From positions 1-5,577 of the forward strand of contig JAEURM010000145.1 of the NCBI GenBank assembly GCA_016789245.1: 5,577 nt of DNA, read 5' to 3'. The notes beneath the pieces were generated by a model. The model saw only the letters and a program-made list of their open reading frames with translations. It was not told the DNA's origin and did not search any database. The stretch is from Anaerolineales bacterium (GTDB taxonomy: Bacteria > Chloroflexota > Anaerolineae > Anaerolineales > UBA6663). Below are positions 1-5,138 of this stretch, one piece after another (position 1 is the stretch's first letter; the number at the start of each line of letters is the position of its first letter). The translations under genes were made by a program, and so were the position numbers.

Positions 1-146
1 TGGGCATCAGTCCACAACGTTTCCGCCCACTCGCGGGATTGAGATTGCAAATCATCACCTGAAGCCGGCGCGAGCAGTAACGCCGCCGCCGCGCCTACTA
101 AAGCGCCCAAAATTGCGCCCGTGAGAAAAGAAGAGAATTTGTTCAT
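1..146 (-). CDS. YtxH-like small membrane protein, partial (C-terminus beyond the window)
   Basis: The minus-strand frame starts at an ATG at 146-144 and stays open to the window edge, giving 48 complete codons. The N-terminus is short and polar (MNKFSSF). A Gly/Ala/Leu-rich hydrophobic segment follows at about residues 8-27 and ends in LLLAPASGDDL. A glycine-zipper-like membrane helix followed by an (L)LxAPxSGxxLR-type signature is the hallmark of YtxH-domain proteins, formerly labelled gas-vesicle or general-stress proteins. The visible part then becomes polar and probably helical (residues 31-48), as in that family. These proteins are usually around 80-150 residues; their molecular role is poorly defined, with links to envelope or stress functions. 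The start is supported by a Shine-Dalgarno-like AAGGTGA 6 bases upstream and an extended -10 element. The gene is divergent from the DUF5946 gene. Family call is fairly sure; function is unknown. Confidence 0.75.
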   Translation of the reverse strand, partial: MNKFSSFLTGAILGALVGAAAALLLAPASGDDLQSQSREWAETLWTDA

Positions 147-152
147 TGCAGT

Positions 153-176
153 TCACCTTCACTCATAATTATAACA
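153..176 (-). promoter_or_regulatory. Extended -10 promoter element and ribosome binding site of the YtxH-like gene
   Basis: On the minus strand TGTTATAAT (176 to 168) matches the extended -10 consensus TGnTATAAT exactly. A start of transcription near position 161 would leave a leader of about 15 bases. AAGGTGA (159 to 153) lies 6 bases before the ATG at 146 and fits a Shine-Dalgarno site. No good -35 hexamer is seen at the usual distance, which is common for extended -10 promoters. This is prediction from motifs only. Confidence 0.5.
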
Positions 177-201
177 ATCATTTCGGGTGTAAGTTTCGGT
201 C

Positions 202-207
202 TATAAT
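202..207 (+). promoter_or_regulatory. Putative -10 box for the DUF5946/M24 operon
   Basis: A perfect TATAAT lies 25 bases before the ATG at 233, so transcription would begin near 214 with a leader of about 19 bases. No strong -35 match exists 16-18 bases upstream, and the leader has no Shine-Dalgarno match. It lies back to back with the extended -10 of the divergent gene at 168-176. Tentative. Confidence 0.4.
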
Positions 208-232
208 CTTCTTATCAGCCCAAAATTTTGTT

Positions 233-670
233 ATGCCTATTTGCCTAGCTTGTGGCGCGCGTTTGGCCGCCGCCGAAACCTGTACCGATGTTTTCAATCG
301 CGGCCAATTGTTAGAAGTGGAACAGCCCTCTTATTACACCGTACATCACCTCAGCGTACCGTGTTATATGTTTCAGCACAACATTTATTCTCAACCGGGC
401 TGGCTGGCGGTGCGGCAGTTGCTGTTTGAGTTTGTGCATGAGGGCCTTACGCCACAAGCCGTGCGCCGCCGTGACCGGCGGGCAGTGGATAGTGGCCACC
501 GCACGTTCAGCTTCACTAAAGGCCCCAAACTCGCGGGTGTAGAAAACATCCGTTGGCGGTTTACGGTGGCAGAGGTGCGGCTAGATACGCCCGAAAACTA
601 CTGCGCCGATGTACGCCGTTGGGCGGCTATAATTCTAGAAGACTCGCAATCCCTAATTCCTCACGCTTAA
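233..670 (+). CDS. DUF5946 family protein (function unknown)
   Basis: The product is 145 residues. It begins with a CxxC pair (C4, C7, in ICLACGA) and a third cysteine at 17. The central YTVHHLSVPCYMFQH stretch (residues 35-49) is followed by GWLAVRQLL, EGLTPQAVRRR, a VDSGHRTFSFTKGP segment (about 85-98) and a closing TVAEVRLDTPENYCADVRRW (111-130). This order of motifs is what I recall for DUF5946 proteins. The Cys and His residues could bind a metal ion, but that is inference. The frame stays open back to an ATG at 146, but that extension (29 residues) overlaps the divergent promoter and does not resemble the family, so the ATG at 233 is chosen because the CxxC motif normally sits at the N-terminus. 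No Shine-Dalgarno match is seen. The M24 peptidase gene follows after 6 bases, so the two are probably co-transcribed. Confidence 0.75.
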   Translation: MPICLACGARLAAAETCTDVFNRGQLLEVEQPSYYTVHHLSVPCYMFQHNIYSQPGWLAVRQLLFEFVHEGLTPQAVRRRDRRAVDSGHRTFSFTKGPKLAGVENIRWRFTVAEVRLDTPENYCADVRRWAAIILEDSQSLIPHA

Positions 671-676
671 ATCACT

Positions 677-1786
677 ATGCACACTCAACGCCTCCAACGC
701 CTACGCGCCGCGCTCGCCGCTCAAAAACTAGAGTGCGTGGCCGCCATTGCTGGCCCCAATCTGTACTACCTCACCGGCCTTTCCTTCCACCTCAGTGAGC
801 GCCCCACAGTGGGCTTCTTCCCGGCGGACGGTGAGCCGGTGTTTGTGGTGGGCAAGCTGGAGGAATCTAAAACACGGGATGGCCTGCCGTTTGCGGCCAA
901 AGTATTTACATACACCGATGCGGATGGGCCAGCGGCGGCGTTTGGGCAAGCGGCGCAGGCCCTTGGCTCCCGCAAACTGCAATTAGGTGTGGAGGCCCGC
1001 CGCATGCGCGTGATGGAGCTTAATCTTATTGAAGAAGCGTTTCCACAACCCAGTGTGGATGAAGCCGAAGCAATTTTTGCTTACCTGCGGATGACGAAGG
1101 ACGAAGACGAGCTAAAGAAGATGCGGGCCGCCGTGGCTATTGCCGAGCGCGCGCTTTTGCACACCCTGCCCCTCATCAAAGTTGGCATGACGGAGCGTGA
1201 GCTAGGCACTGAGTTAGTGATGCAAACTCTGCGCGCCGGTTCCGAATCTGATTTGCCGTTTGCGCCCATTATTGCCTCCGGCCCCAACGGCGCCCTGCCC
1301 CACGCCAGCGTAACGGACCGAAAACTTCTGCCGGGTGAATTAGTGACGATTGATTGGGGCGCGGCGTATGCGGGCTACGTGGCCGATTTAACCCGCACGT
1401 TTGCCGTGGCGGAAATGCCAAATGCTGAACTACAAACCATTTACAACTTGGTGAAAGCCTCTAACGCGGCCGGTGTGGCCGCTGGCCGCGCCAGCGTGAC
1501 GTGCGCCAGTGTAGATGCCGCCGCGCGCCAAGTCATCACCGAGGGCGGTTACGGTGAGTATTTCTTGCACCGCGTAGGCCACGGCTTGGGCTTAGAGGGT
1601 CATGAAGACCCCTCCATGCACGGCAACAACCAAACACGCTTAGAAGTGGGCATGACGTTTACAGTGGAGCCGGGCATTTACGTGGCGGGCAAGGGCGGCG
1701 TACGGATTGAAGATGACGTGGTGGTGCGTGAGCACGGCGGCGAGAGCCTGAGCACCCTGCCACGGGAATTGCAGGTAGTGGCATAG
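677..1786 (+). CDS. M24 family metallopeptidase, Xaa-Pro aminopeptidase/dipeptidase type
   Basis: The 369-residue product has the two-domain layout of prolidase/aminopeptidase P enzymes: an N-terminal creatinase-like domain (about 1-135, with the typical PNLYYLTGL near 27-35) and a C-terminal pita-bread catalytic domain (about 143-369). All five expected metal ligands are present: D226 (TIDWG), D237 (ADLTRTF), H302 (HRVGHGLGLEGHE), E331 (VEPGIY) and E345 (VRIEDD). The accessory histidines H209 and H309 also fit. An intact, cytoplasmic, dinuclear-metal peptidase removing an N-terminal residue before proline, or cleaving Xaa-Pro dipeptides, is therefore expected; the sequence alone does not settle which. 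Length is normal for the YpdF/PepQ-like group. The gene starts 6 bases after the DUF5946 stop without a Shine-Dalgarno match, so translation may be coupled. A stem-loop terminator candidate follows the stop. Confidence 0.93.
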   Translation: MHTQRLQRLRAALAAQKLECVAAIAGPNLYYLTGLSFHLSERPTVGFFPADGEPVFVVGKLEESKTRDGLPFAAKVFTYTDADGPAAAFGQAAQALGSRKLQLGVEARRMRVMELNLIEEAFPQPSVDEAEAIFAYLRMTKDEDELKKMRAAVAIAERALLHTLPLIKVGMTERELGTELVMQTLRAGSESDLPFAPIIASGPNGALPHASVTDRKLLPGELVTIDWGAAYAGYVADLTRTFAVAEMPNAELQTIYNLVKASNAAGVAAGRASVTCASVDAAARQVITEGGYGEYFLHRVGHGLGLEGHEDPSMHGNNQTRLEVGMTFTVEPGIYVAGKGGVRIEDDVVVREHGGESLSTLPRELQVVA

Positions 1787-1799
1787 TTCACGAAGGGCG

Positions 1800-1852
1800 C
1801 GAAGAAGTACAAAGGCACACGATGTTGATTCGTGTGCCTTTTATTTTCTTCG
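1800..1852 (+). terminator. Rho-independent terminator candidate, possibly bidirectional
   Basis: A perfect 12-bp stem pairs 1811-1822 (AAAGGCACACGA) with 1830-1841, with a 7-base loop. It is followed by a T-rich run (1840-1850). Beyond a short internal mismatch, CGAAGAA (1800-1806) pairs with TTCTTCG (1846-1852), lengthening the hairpin. It lies between the M24 stop (1786) and the stop of the convergent dimethylargininase-family gene (1867). Read on the minus strand, the stem is followed by a moderately T-rich stretch, so it could end transcription from both sides. Confidence 0.75.
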
Positions 1853-1866
1853 TGTATCTTCATGTT

Positions 1867-2745
1867 CTATTCTCTCCAAAATGGCCTCGTCAAACAGGTA
1901 GGGCCGCCAGCACCTTTCACGGAAATATCACTGCCCTCATACGTCCACACTTCCACGCCAGCCGCTTCCATACGGGCTTTGGTAATGGGGTTACCCGCTA
2001 CCGCAATCACTTTGCGCGGGGCCACGGCCAGCACGTTACAGCCCATAGAGTCATATTCCGCATCTGGCACTTCCACCAACGCAAAGCCACGTGCCAGCAA
2101 AAGTTGGCGGAACGGCACGGTGAGCAAGCGCGAGTACACCAACGCAATTTTGTGATCTAGCAAGCTGATGTTGCTTTGCAAGTGCAAACAATCTTGTGGG
2201 CCAGTCCAGTGCGGCAGGGGCACTACAATCACCTCATCCACCAAATCACCCAGCAAAGCCCGCATTTGCCGGATGCCCTCTTGATTGGTGCGGTAACCAT
2301 CCGCCACCGCCACTGTGCGTGCATCCAGCCACAGCACATCCCCACCCTCCAGCCGCCCCTCACCAGTGATGCTTCCCAGCACGGGCACGCCCACGCTCTC
2401 AAAAAACTTCCCAATGGCCGCTGGCTCGCCGCGCCGCAAATCCTTGCCCATATTGCACAAGATAGCGCCGCGCTGGCAGACGATGACGGGATCATGCACG
2501 TACACAGAATCTAAGCCCGTGTTTTCCGCCTGCGGAAGATACACCACTTCTGAACCAACGCGGCTCAACAACTCCACCAGCTGTTGGTGCTGAGCGGTAG
2601 CCACATTGAAATCTGGCTCGCCCAAATAGTTCAGCGCCTGCCACTGCGCTTGCACATTGGCCGGATTGATAAAGGCCTCCGCCGGCCGCTTGAGCGCTAC
2701 CCCTTTAAGTTCTCCCACCATGGATTGTGAGCCGTATGCCATCAT
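1867..2745 (-). CDS. Dimethylargininase (DDAH)/amidinotransferase-family guanidino hydrolase
   Basis: The product is 292 residues from the chosen start and has the conserved blocks of the DDAH/arginine deiminase superfamily. Numbered from that start, these are LDSVYVHDP (78-86), EGRLEGGD (129-136), GYRTNQEG (151-158), a CLHL block with the candidate catalytic histidine H188, MGCNVLAV (234-241) and GGPTCLTRPF with the nucleophilic cysteine C284 near the C-terminus. Such enzymes form a thiouronium-type intermediate on the cysteine. DDAH members convert N-omega-methylated arginines to citrulline plus methylamines; relatives act on arginine or other guanidines, so the substrate is uncertain. The frame stays open up to 2829, but the extra N-terminal residues come from an intergenic repeat (they read CPEPVEG). 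Three consecutive ATG codons lie at 2748, 2745 and 2742; GGAG lies 4, 7 and 10 bases before them, and the middle one is best spaced. It lies downstream of the M20 gene on the same strand. Confidence 0.85.
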   Translation of the reverse strand: MMAYGSQSMVGELKGVALKRPAEAFINPANVQAQWQALNYLGEPDFNVATAQHQQLVELLSRVGSEVVYLPQAENTGLDSVYVHDPVIVCQRGAILCNMGKDLRRGEPAAIGKFFESVGVPVLGSITGEGRLEGGDVLWLDARTVAVADGYRTNQEGIRQMRALLGDLVDEVIVVPLPHWTGPQDCLHLQSNISLLDHKIALVYSRLLTVPFRQLLLARGFALVEVPDAEYDSMGCNVLAVAPRKVIAVAGNPITKARMEAAGVEVWTYEGSDISVKGAGGPTCLTRPFWRE

Positions 2746-2752
2746 CATTCTT

Positions 2753-2756
2753 CTCC
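2753..2756 (-). promoter_or_regulatory. Ribosome binding site that decides the DDAH-family start
   Basis: On the minus strand GGAG, within ACGGAGAAG, lies 7 bases before the ATG at 2745 and also serves the neighbouring ATGs at 2748 and 2742. It argues against the upstream in-frame start at 2829, which falls inside a repeat element. It is one of only two clear Shine-Dalgarno-like sites in the window. Confidence 0.6.
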
Positions 2757-2773
2757 GTTTTGGAACACTGAAC

Positions 2774-2882
2774 GTCATTGCGAGCCGCCCTTCAACTGGC
2801 TCAGGGCAGGTTCTACCGCGGCGAAGCAATCTCCTAATTTAGGAGACTGCTTCGCTCGCCACATGCGCTCGCTCGCAGTGAC
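2774..2882. repeat. Inverted-repeat intergenic element (MITE-like), 109 bp
   Basis: The ends form an inverted repeat: GTCATTGCGAGC (2774-2785) against GCTCGCAGTGAC (2871-2882), matching at 11 of 12 positions. Inside, 2821-2836 pairs with 2840-2855 at 15 of 16 positions around a 3-base loop (ATT), forming a strong hairpin containing GAAGCAATCTCCT. The GTCATTGCGAG...GAAGCAATC pattern is a widespread small intergenic repeat in bacterial genomes. No open reading frame or transposase is associated, so it would be non-autonomous. It fills most of the gap between the M20 and DDAH-family genes. If they are co-transcribed, the RNA hairpin would lie in the intercistronic region and could affect mRNA stability; there is no T-run suggesting termination. 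Confidence 0.8.
2787..2810. repeat. Nested short repeat (translates as PEPVEG)
   Basis: The stretch containing CCTTCAACTGGCTCAGGGCA lies inside the left arm of the 109-bp element, between its terminal repeat and its central hairpin. Read on the minus strand it encodes CPEPVEG, the recognisable false-protein signature of a common dispersed intergenic repeat (general form CTTCGACnnGCTCAGGnCAGG). The right arm has no matching copy, which suggests insertion of one repeat into another. Confidence 0.65.
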
Positions 2883-2910
2883 ATGCATCTGTTTACTTCC
2901 GTGCCTAATT

Positions 2911-4170
2911 CTAACTGCACCACTTCGCCACCATCAGCGCCACCACTTTGGTGGCCTGCACCACGTCTTCAATTTCAATGGACTCATCCACCGCGTGGGC
3001 TAGGCTCACATCGCCGGCGCCATACAGCACGGTGGGGATGCGGGCATGATTGGTGAATAAGCGCAAATCTGCGCCGTAAGGCACGCCGGTGAGGCTTGGT
3101 TTGCGGCCCAGCATTGTTTCATGCGCGGCGGCCAAAGCCTGAATGAGCGGGTTTTGCGGGTCCGTAGCGCCCGATTCAAACTGGCCTTCAAACCACTCAA
3201 TCTGCGGCGGGTGGTGGCTCAGCCATTCATCAGCGGCGGCGGCCTGAGCCACCGCTTCCACCAAAGCTTGCCGCGCGGCTTCATTGCTCTCTCCGGGGAA
3301 AACGCCCAAGCGGCCCTCCGCCACCACTTTCTCCGCCACCGTGGAATGCCACTCGCCGCCCTTTACCGTTCCAAGACTGATGGGCGCAATATACCGCGCA
3401 TCCGGATAAAGTTGAGCGATGGGGTTGGCCGCAAACTGGGTGTGCCGTTCGGCTTCCAAACGCGAAATGGCGTTGAACACCACCGCAAATTTTTCAATGG
3501 CGCTCACGCCAAATTGGCGCAGGGCGGCATGCGCGGCCTTGCCCGGCACCGTAAGCCGGAAGGTAAGCGCACCGCTTTGTACTGGGCTAAGTTCCAGCCG
3601 CGTAGGCTCCAGCACAATGCACGCTTCCGCTGTGTAGCCTTTTACAATGGTGGTAAGCGTGCCCACCCCACCGGATTCTTCTCCGATGACGGTTTGCATG
3701 AGCACCGCACGCGCCGGAACAAAGCCCAGCCGTTGTAACGCCGCCATGGCAAAAATGCCAGTGGCCACGCCGGATTTCATATCGCACGCGCCGCGCCCAT
3801 AAATTTTTCCATCCCACACTAAGCCGCTCCACGGTGGCACGCTCCACAATGCTTCATCGCCCGGCGAAACCACATCCACATGCCCGTTCAGAATTAGCCC
3901 CGCCGCGCCGCTTCCCCAGCGGCCCACTACGTTTACACGCTGGTTGGCATCAAAGCCATCATCATTGAAGGCCGTATGGTGACGCAGTTCATCAAACACA
4001 CTGGGCACAATCTCCACCTGCAAATTAAGCGCACGGAGTTTTTCCGCAATCACCGCTTGCACGGCATGCTCTTGCTCCGGCAGGCTAGGCGTTTGCACCA
4101 ACTTTTGAATGAAGGCGATTAGCTCAGGCCGAAGCGCTTCAACTGATTCTGAGATTTGACTAGGGAGCAT
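2911..4170 (-). CDS. M20 family metallohydrolase, ArgE/DapE-type deacylase
   Basis: From the chosen start the product has 419 residues and shows the full M20 metal site: H97 and D99 (NGHVDVV), D130 (GRGACDMKSG), the catalytic E164 with ligand E165 (GEESGG), E188 (LEPT) and H392 (LAHAVDES). The lid/dimerisation domain sits at about 195-310, including KAAHAALRQFGVSAIEK, and no signal peptide is visible. The enzyme should be a cytoplasmic dinuclear zinc amidohydrolase that removes an acyl or formyl group from an amino compound. The pattern resembles the ArgE/DapE group that includes YlmB, the formylaminopyrimidine deformylase; the substrate cannot be fixed from sequence. The frame also opens at a GTG at 4188, but the ATG at 4170 is preferred. 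A TGCTACATT element ends 6 bases before that ATG, suggesting a leaderless mRNA. The DDAH-family gene follows 165 bases downstream on the same strand. Confidence 0.9.
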   Translation of the reverse strand: MLPSQISESVEALRPELIAFIQKLVQTPSLPEQEHAVQAVIAEKLRALNLQVEIVPSVFDELRHHTAFNDDGFDANQRVNVVGRWGSGAAGLILNGHVDVVSPGDEALWSVPPWSGLVWDGKIYGRGACDMKSGVATGIFAMAALQRLGFVPARAVLMQTVIGEESGGVGTLTTIVKGYTAEACIVLEPTRLELSPVQSGALTFRLTVPGKAAHAALRQFGVSAIEKFAVVFNAISRLEAERHTQFAANPIAQLYPDARYIAPISLGTVKGGEWHSTVAEKVVAEGRLGVFPGESNEAARQALVEAVAQAAAADEWLSHHPPQIEWFEGQFESGATDPQNPLIQALAAAHETMLGRKPSLTGVPYGADLRLFTNHARIPTVLYGAGDVSLAHAVDESIEIEDVVQATKVVALMVAKWCS

Positions 4171-4176
4171 GGCTAT

Positions 4177-4185
4177 AATGTAGCA
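4177..4185 (-). promoter_or_regulatory. Possible extended -10 element giving a leaderless M20 mRNA
   Basis: On the minus strand TGCTACATT (4185 to 4177) resembles the extended -10 pattern TGnTAnnnT. The predicted transcription start coincides with the A of the ATG at 4170. No Shine-Dalgarno match precedes this ATG, and no good -35 box is seen. The same bases on the plus strand contain TATAAT (4174-4179), so strand assignment is uncertain. Confidence 0.3.
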
Positions 4186-4227
4186 CACTCGTTGGTTTTA
4201 TGATGATTCACCCCGAAGACTCTATGA

Positions 4228-4280
4228 ACACCCAGTACACCCAGATATTTCGTGAACTTTGTGTTTCCTGTTGCTTCGTG
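4228..4280. repeat. Degenerate short intergenic repeats upstream of the esterase
   Basis: ACACCCAG occurs twice with a 9-base period (4228-4235 and 4237-4244). It is followed by spaced TTCGTG-like units at about 4249-4254 (TTCGTG), 4258-4263 (TTTGTG) and 4274-4280 (CTTCGTG). Similar TTCGTG/CACGAAG words occur around the terminator at 1789-1854. This looks like decayed dispersed intergenic repeat material rather than a gene. It fills most of the 126-base gap between the divergent M20 and esterase genes, so no clear promoter for the esterase can be picked out. Confidence 0.45.
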
Positions 4281-4296
4281 GTTAAAAAGATTCGGT

Positions 4297-5073
4297 ATGA
4301 TTAACTCTCTTCGTTCTGGCTCAGAACCATTTTTTATTCGTGGCGGCACGCAGGCGGGCGTATTGCTCATTCACGGTTTCACCGGCATTTCAAGTGATAT
4401 GCGGCCCATTGGTGAACGGCTAAACGCCGATGGCCTGACGGCGCTCAGTGTGCGGCTCACGCACCACGGCACGCACGGTGAAGATATGAACCGTTCGCGC
4501 TGGCATGATTGGTACACGGCGGCGTTAGATGGCTACCAGCTCTTGCGTGACCAGTGCGAGCGCGTGTTTGTGATGGGCTTGTCCATGGGCGGTGTGCTGG
4601 CCCTGCACTTGGCCGCGCATGAAAAAGTGGCCGGCGTGGTCACTATGAGTGCGCCCAGCTACTTGTACTACCAAAAAGCTGGCTGGCGCGCCCGCTATGC
4701 GAATGTGTACGGCATGATTTTCCGTTTTGTGCCCAAAGAAAACCCGGATGGTTGGCATGAGATTCAATCCTATCCGGTCTTTCCCACGTTGGCGGTGCAA
4801 CAGTTCTTTGATTTGCTTAAAGTCAATGATGCCGTTTTGCCCAAAATCACTGCGCCCGTCCTGCTCATCCACTCTCACGGGGATACGTTCATCCCCGGCG
4901 AGAACCTGACTCACTTTTACGAGCGGCTGACCAACGCCCCGCGCGAGATGTTTTGGCTGGAAAAAAGTGAGCACGTGGTGACCAAAGACGGGGAGCTAGA
5001 TATTCTGCTCAACCGCATTCAAACCTTTGTGCGGCAACACAACCCTGCAACAGTCAACGGATTGAACGGATAA
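4297..5073 (+). CDS. Alpha/beta-hydrolase carboxylesterase, Est30/monoacylglycerol-lipase-like
   Basis: The 258-residue product is a single alpha/beta-hydrolase domain. It shows the oxyanion-hole motif HGFTG (26-30), the nucleophile elbow GLSMGG with S96, the acid residue D196 (HSHGDTFIP) and the catalytic histidine H226 (KSEHVVTKD), so the triad is complete. An insert at about residues 120-165 should form the small cap over the active site. There is no signal peptide, so a cytoplasmic esterase acting on short acyl esters or monoacylglycerols is expected. The ATG at 4297 is chosen; a GTG at 4252 in frame would add 15 residues encoded by repeat-like sequence and lacking family resemblance. No Shine-Dalgarno match is present. 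The last residues (TVNGLNG) and the stop codon lie inside ACGGAT repeats, so the C-terminal tail is probably not functional sequence. The MFS gene starts 65 bases further on. Confidence 0.9.
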   Translation: MINSLRSGSEPFFIRGGTQAGVLLIHGFTGISSDMRPIGERLNADGLTALSVRLTHHGTHGEDMNRSRWHDWYTAALDGYQLLRDQCERVFVMGLSMGGVLALHLAAHEKVAGVVTMSAPSYLYYQKAGWRARYANVYGMIFRFVPKENPDGWHEIQSYPVFPTLAVQQFFDLLKVNDAVLPKITAPVLLIHSHGDTFIPGENLTHFYERLTNAPREMFWLEKSEHVVTKDGELDILLNRIQTFVRQHNPATVNGLNG

Positions 5074-5129
5074 CAACGGATTGGACTCCAAATTCTGCCA
5101 TCCGTTCAAATCCTTTTCATCCGTTGACT
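5052..5129. repeat. ACGGAT/ATCCGT repeat cluster forming an inverted repeat
   Basis: ACGGAT occurs at 5057-5062, 5066-5071 and 5076-5081, and its complement ATCCGT at 5100-5105 and 5119-5124. The outer arms AGTCAACGGAT (5052-5062) and 5119-5129 pair perfectly over 11 bp. TGAACGGAT (5063-5071) pairs with 5100-5108 over 9 bp. A small TTGG/CCAA hairpin (5081-5091) sits near the top. The RNA could fold into one long hairpin between the esterase and MFS genes. No T-run follows, so a classical rho-independent terminator is not supported. The esterase stop codon (5071-5073) lies inside the cluster. Confidence 0.7.
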
Positions 5130-5138
5130 CAAATCCCC

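Noticed and set aside
146..232. Longer DUF5946 frame starting at 146
   Set aside because: The extension covers the divergent promoters and does not resemble the family; the CxxC motif is expected near the N-terminus, matching the ATG at 233.
3121..3738. 205-residue plus-strand open frame
   Set aside because: It lies entirely antisense to the M20 gene, whose catalytic motifs are intact, and its translation shows no recognisable domain.
4156..4179. TTGACT and TATAAT on the plus strand as an esterase promoter
   Set aside because: The spacer is only 12 bases, far from the usual 16-18, and the TTGACT lies inside the M20 coding region.
4252..4296. GTG start extending the esterase by 15 residues
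   Set aside because: The added residues are encoded by TTCGTG-type repeat sequence and do not match the usual N-terminus of this esterase group.
4173..4370. Minus-strand frame reading YLGVLGVHRVFGV
   Set aside because: The repeated LGV residues come from the ACACCCAG intergenic repeats, and the rest overlaps the start of the esterase.
4525..4974. 149-residue minus-strand open frame
   Set aside because: It is antisense to the esterase, whose catalytic triad is complete, and looks like a codon-usage shadow.
5052..5129. Repeat cluster as a CRISPR array or rho-independent terminator
   Set aside because: The units are only six bases with no regular spacers, and no T-run follows the stem.
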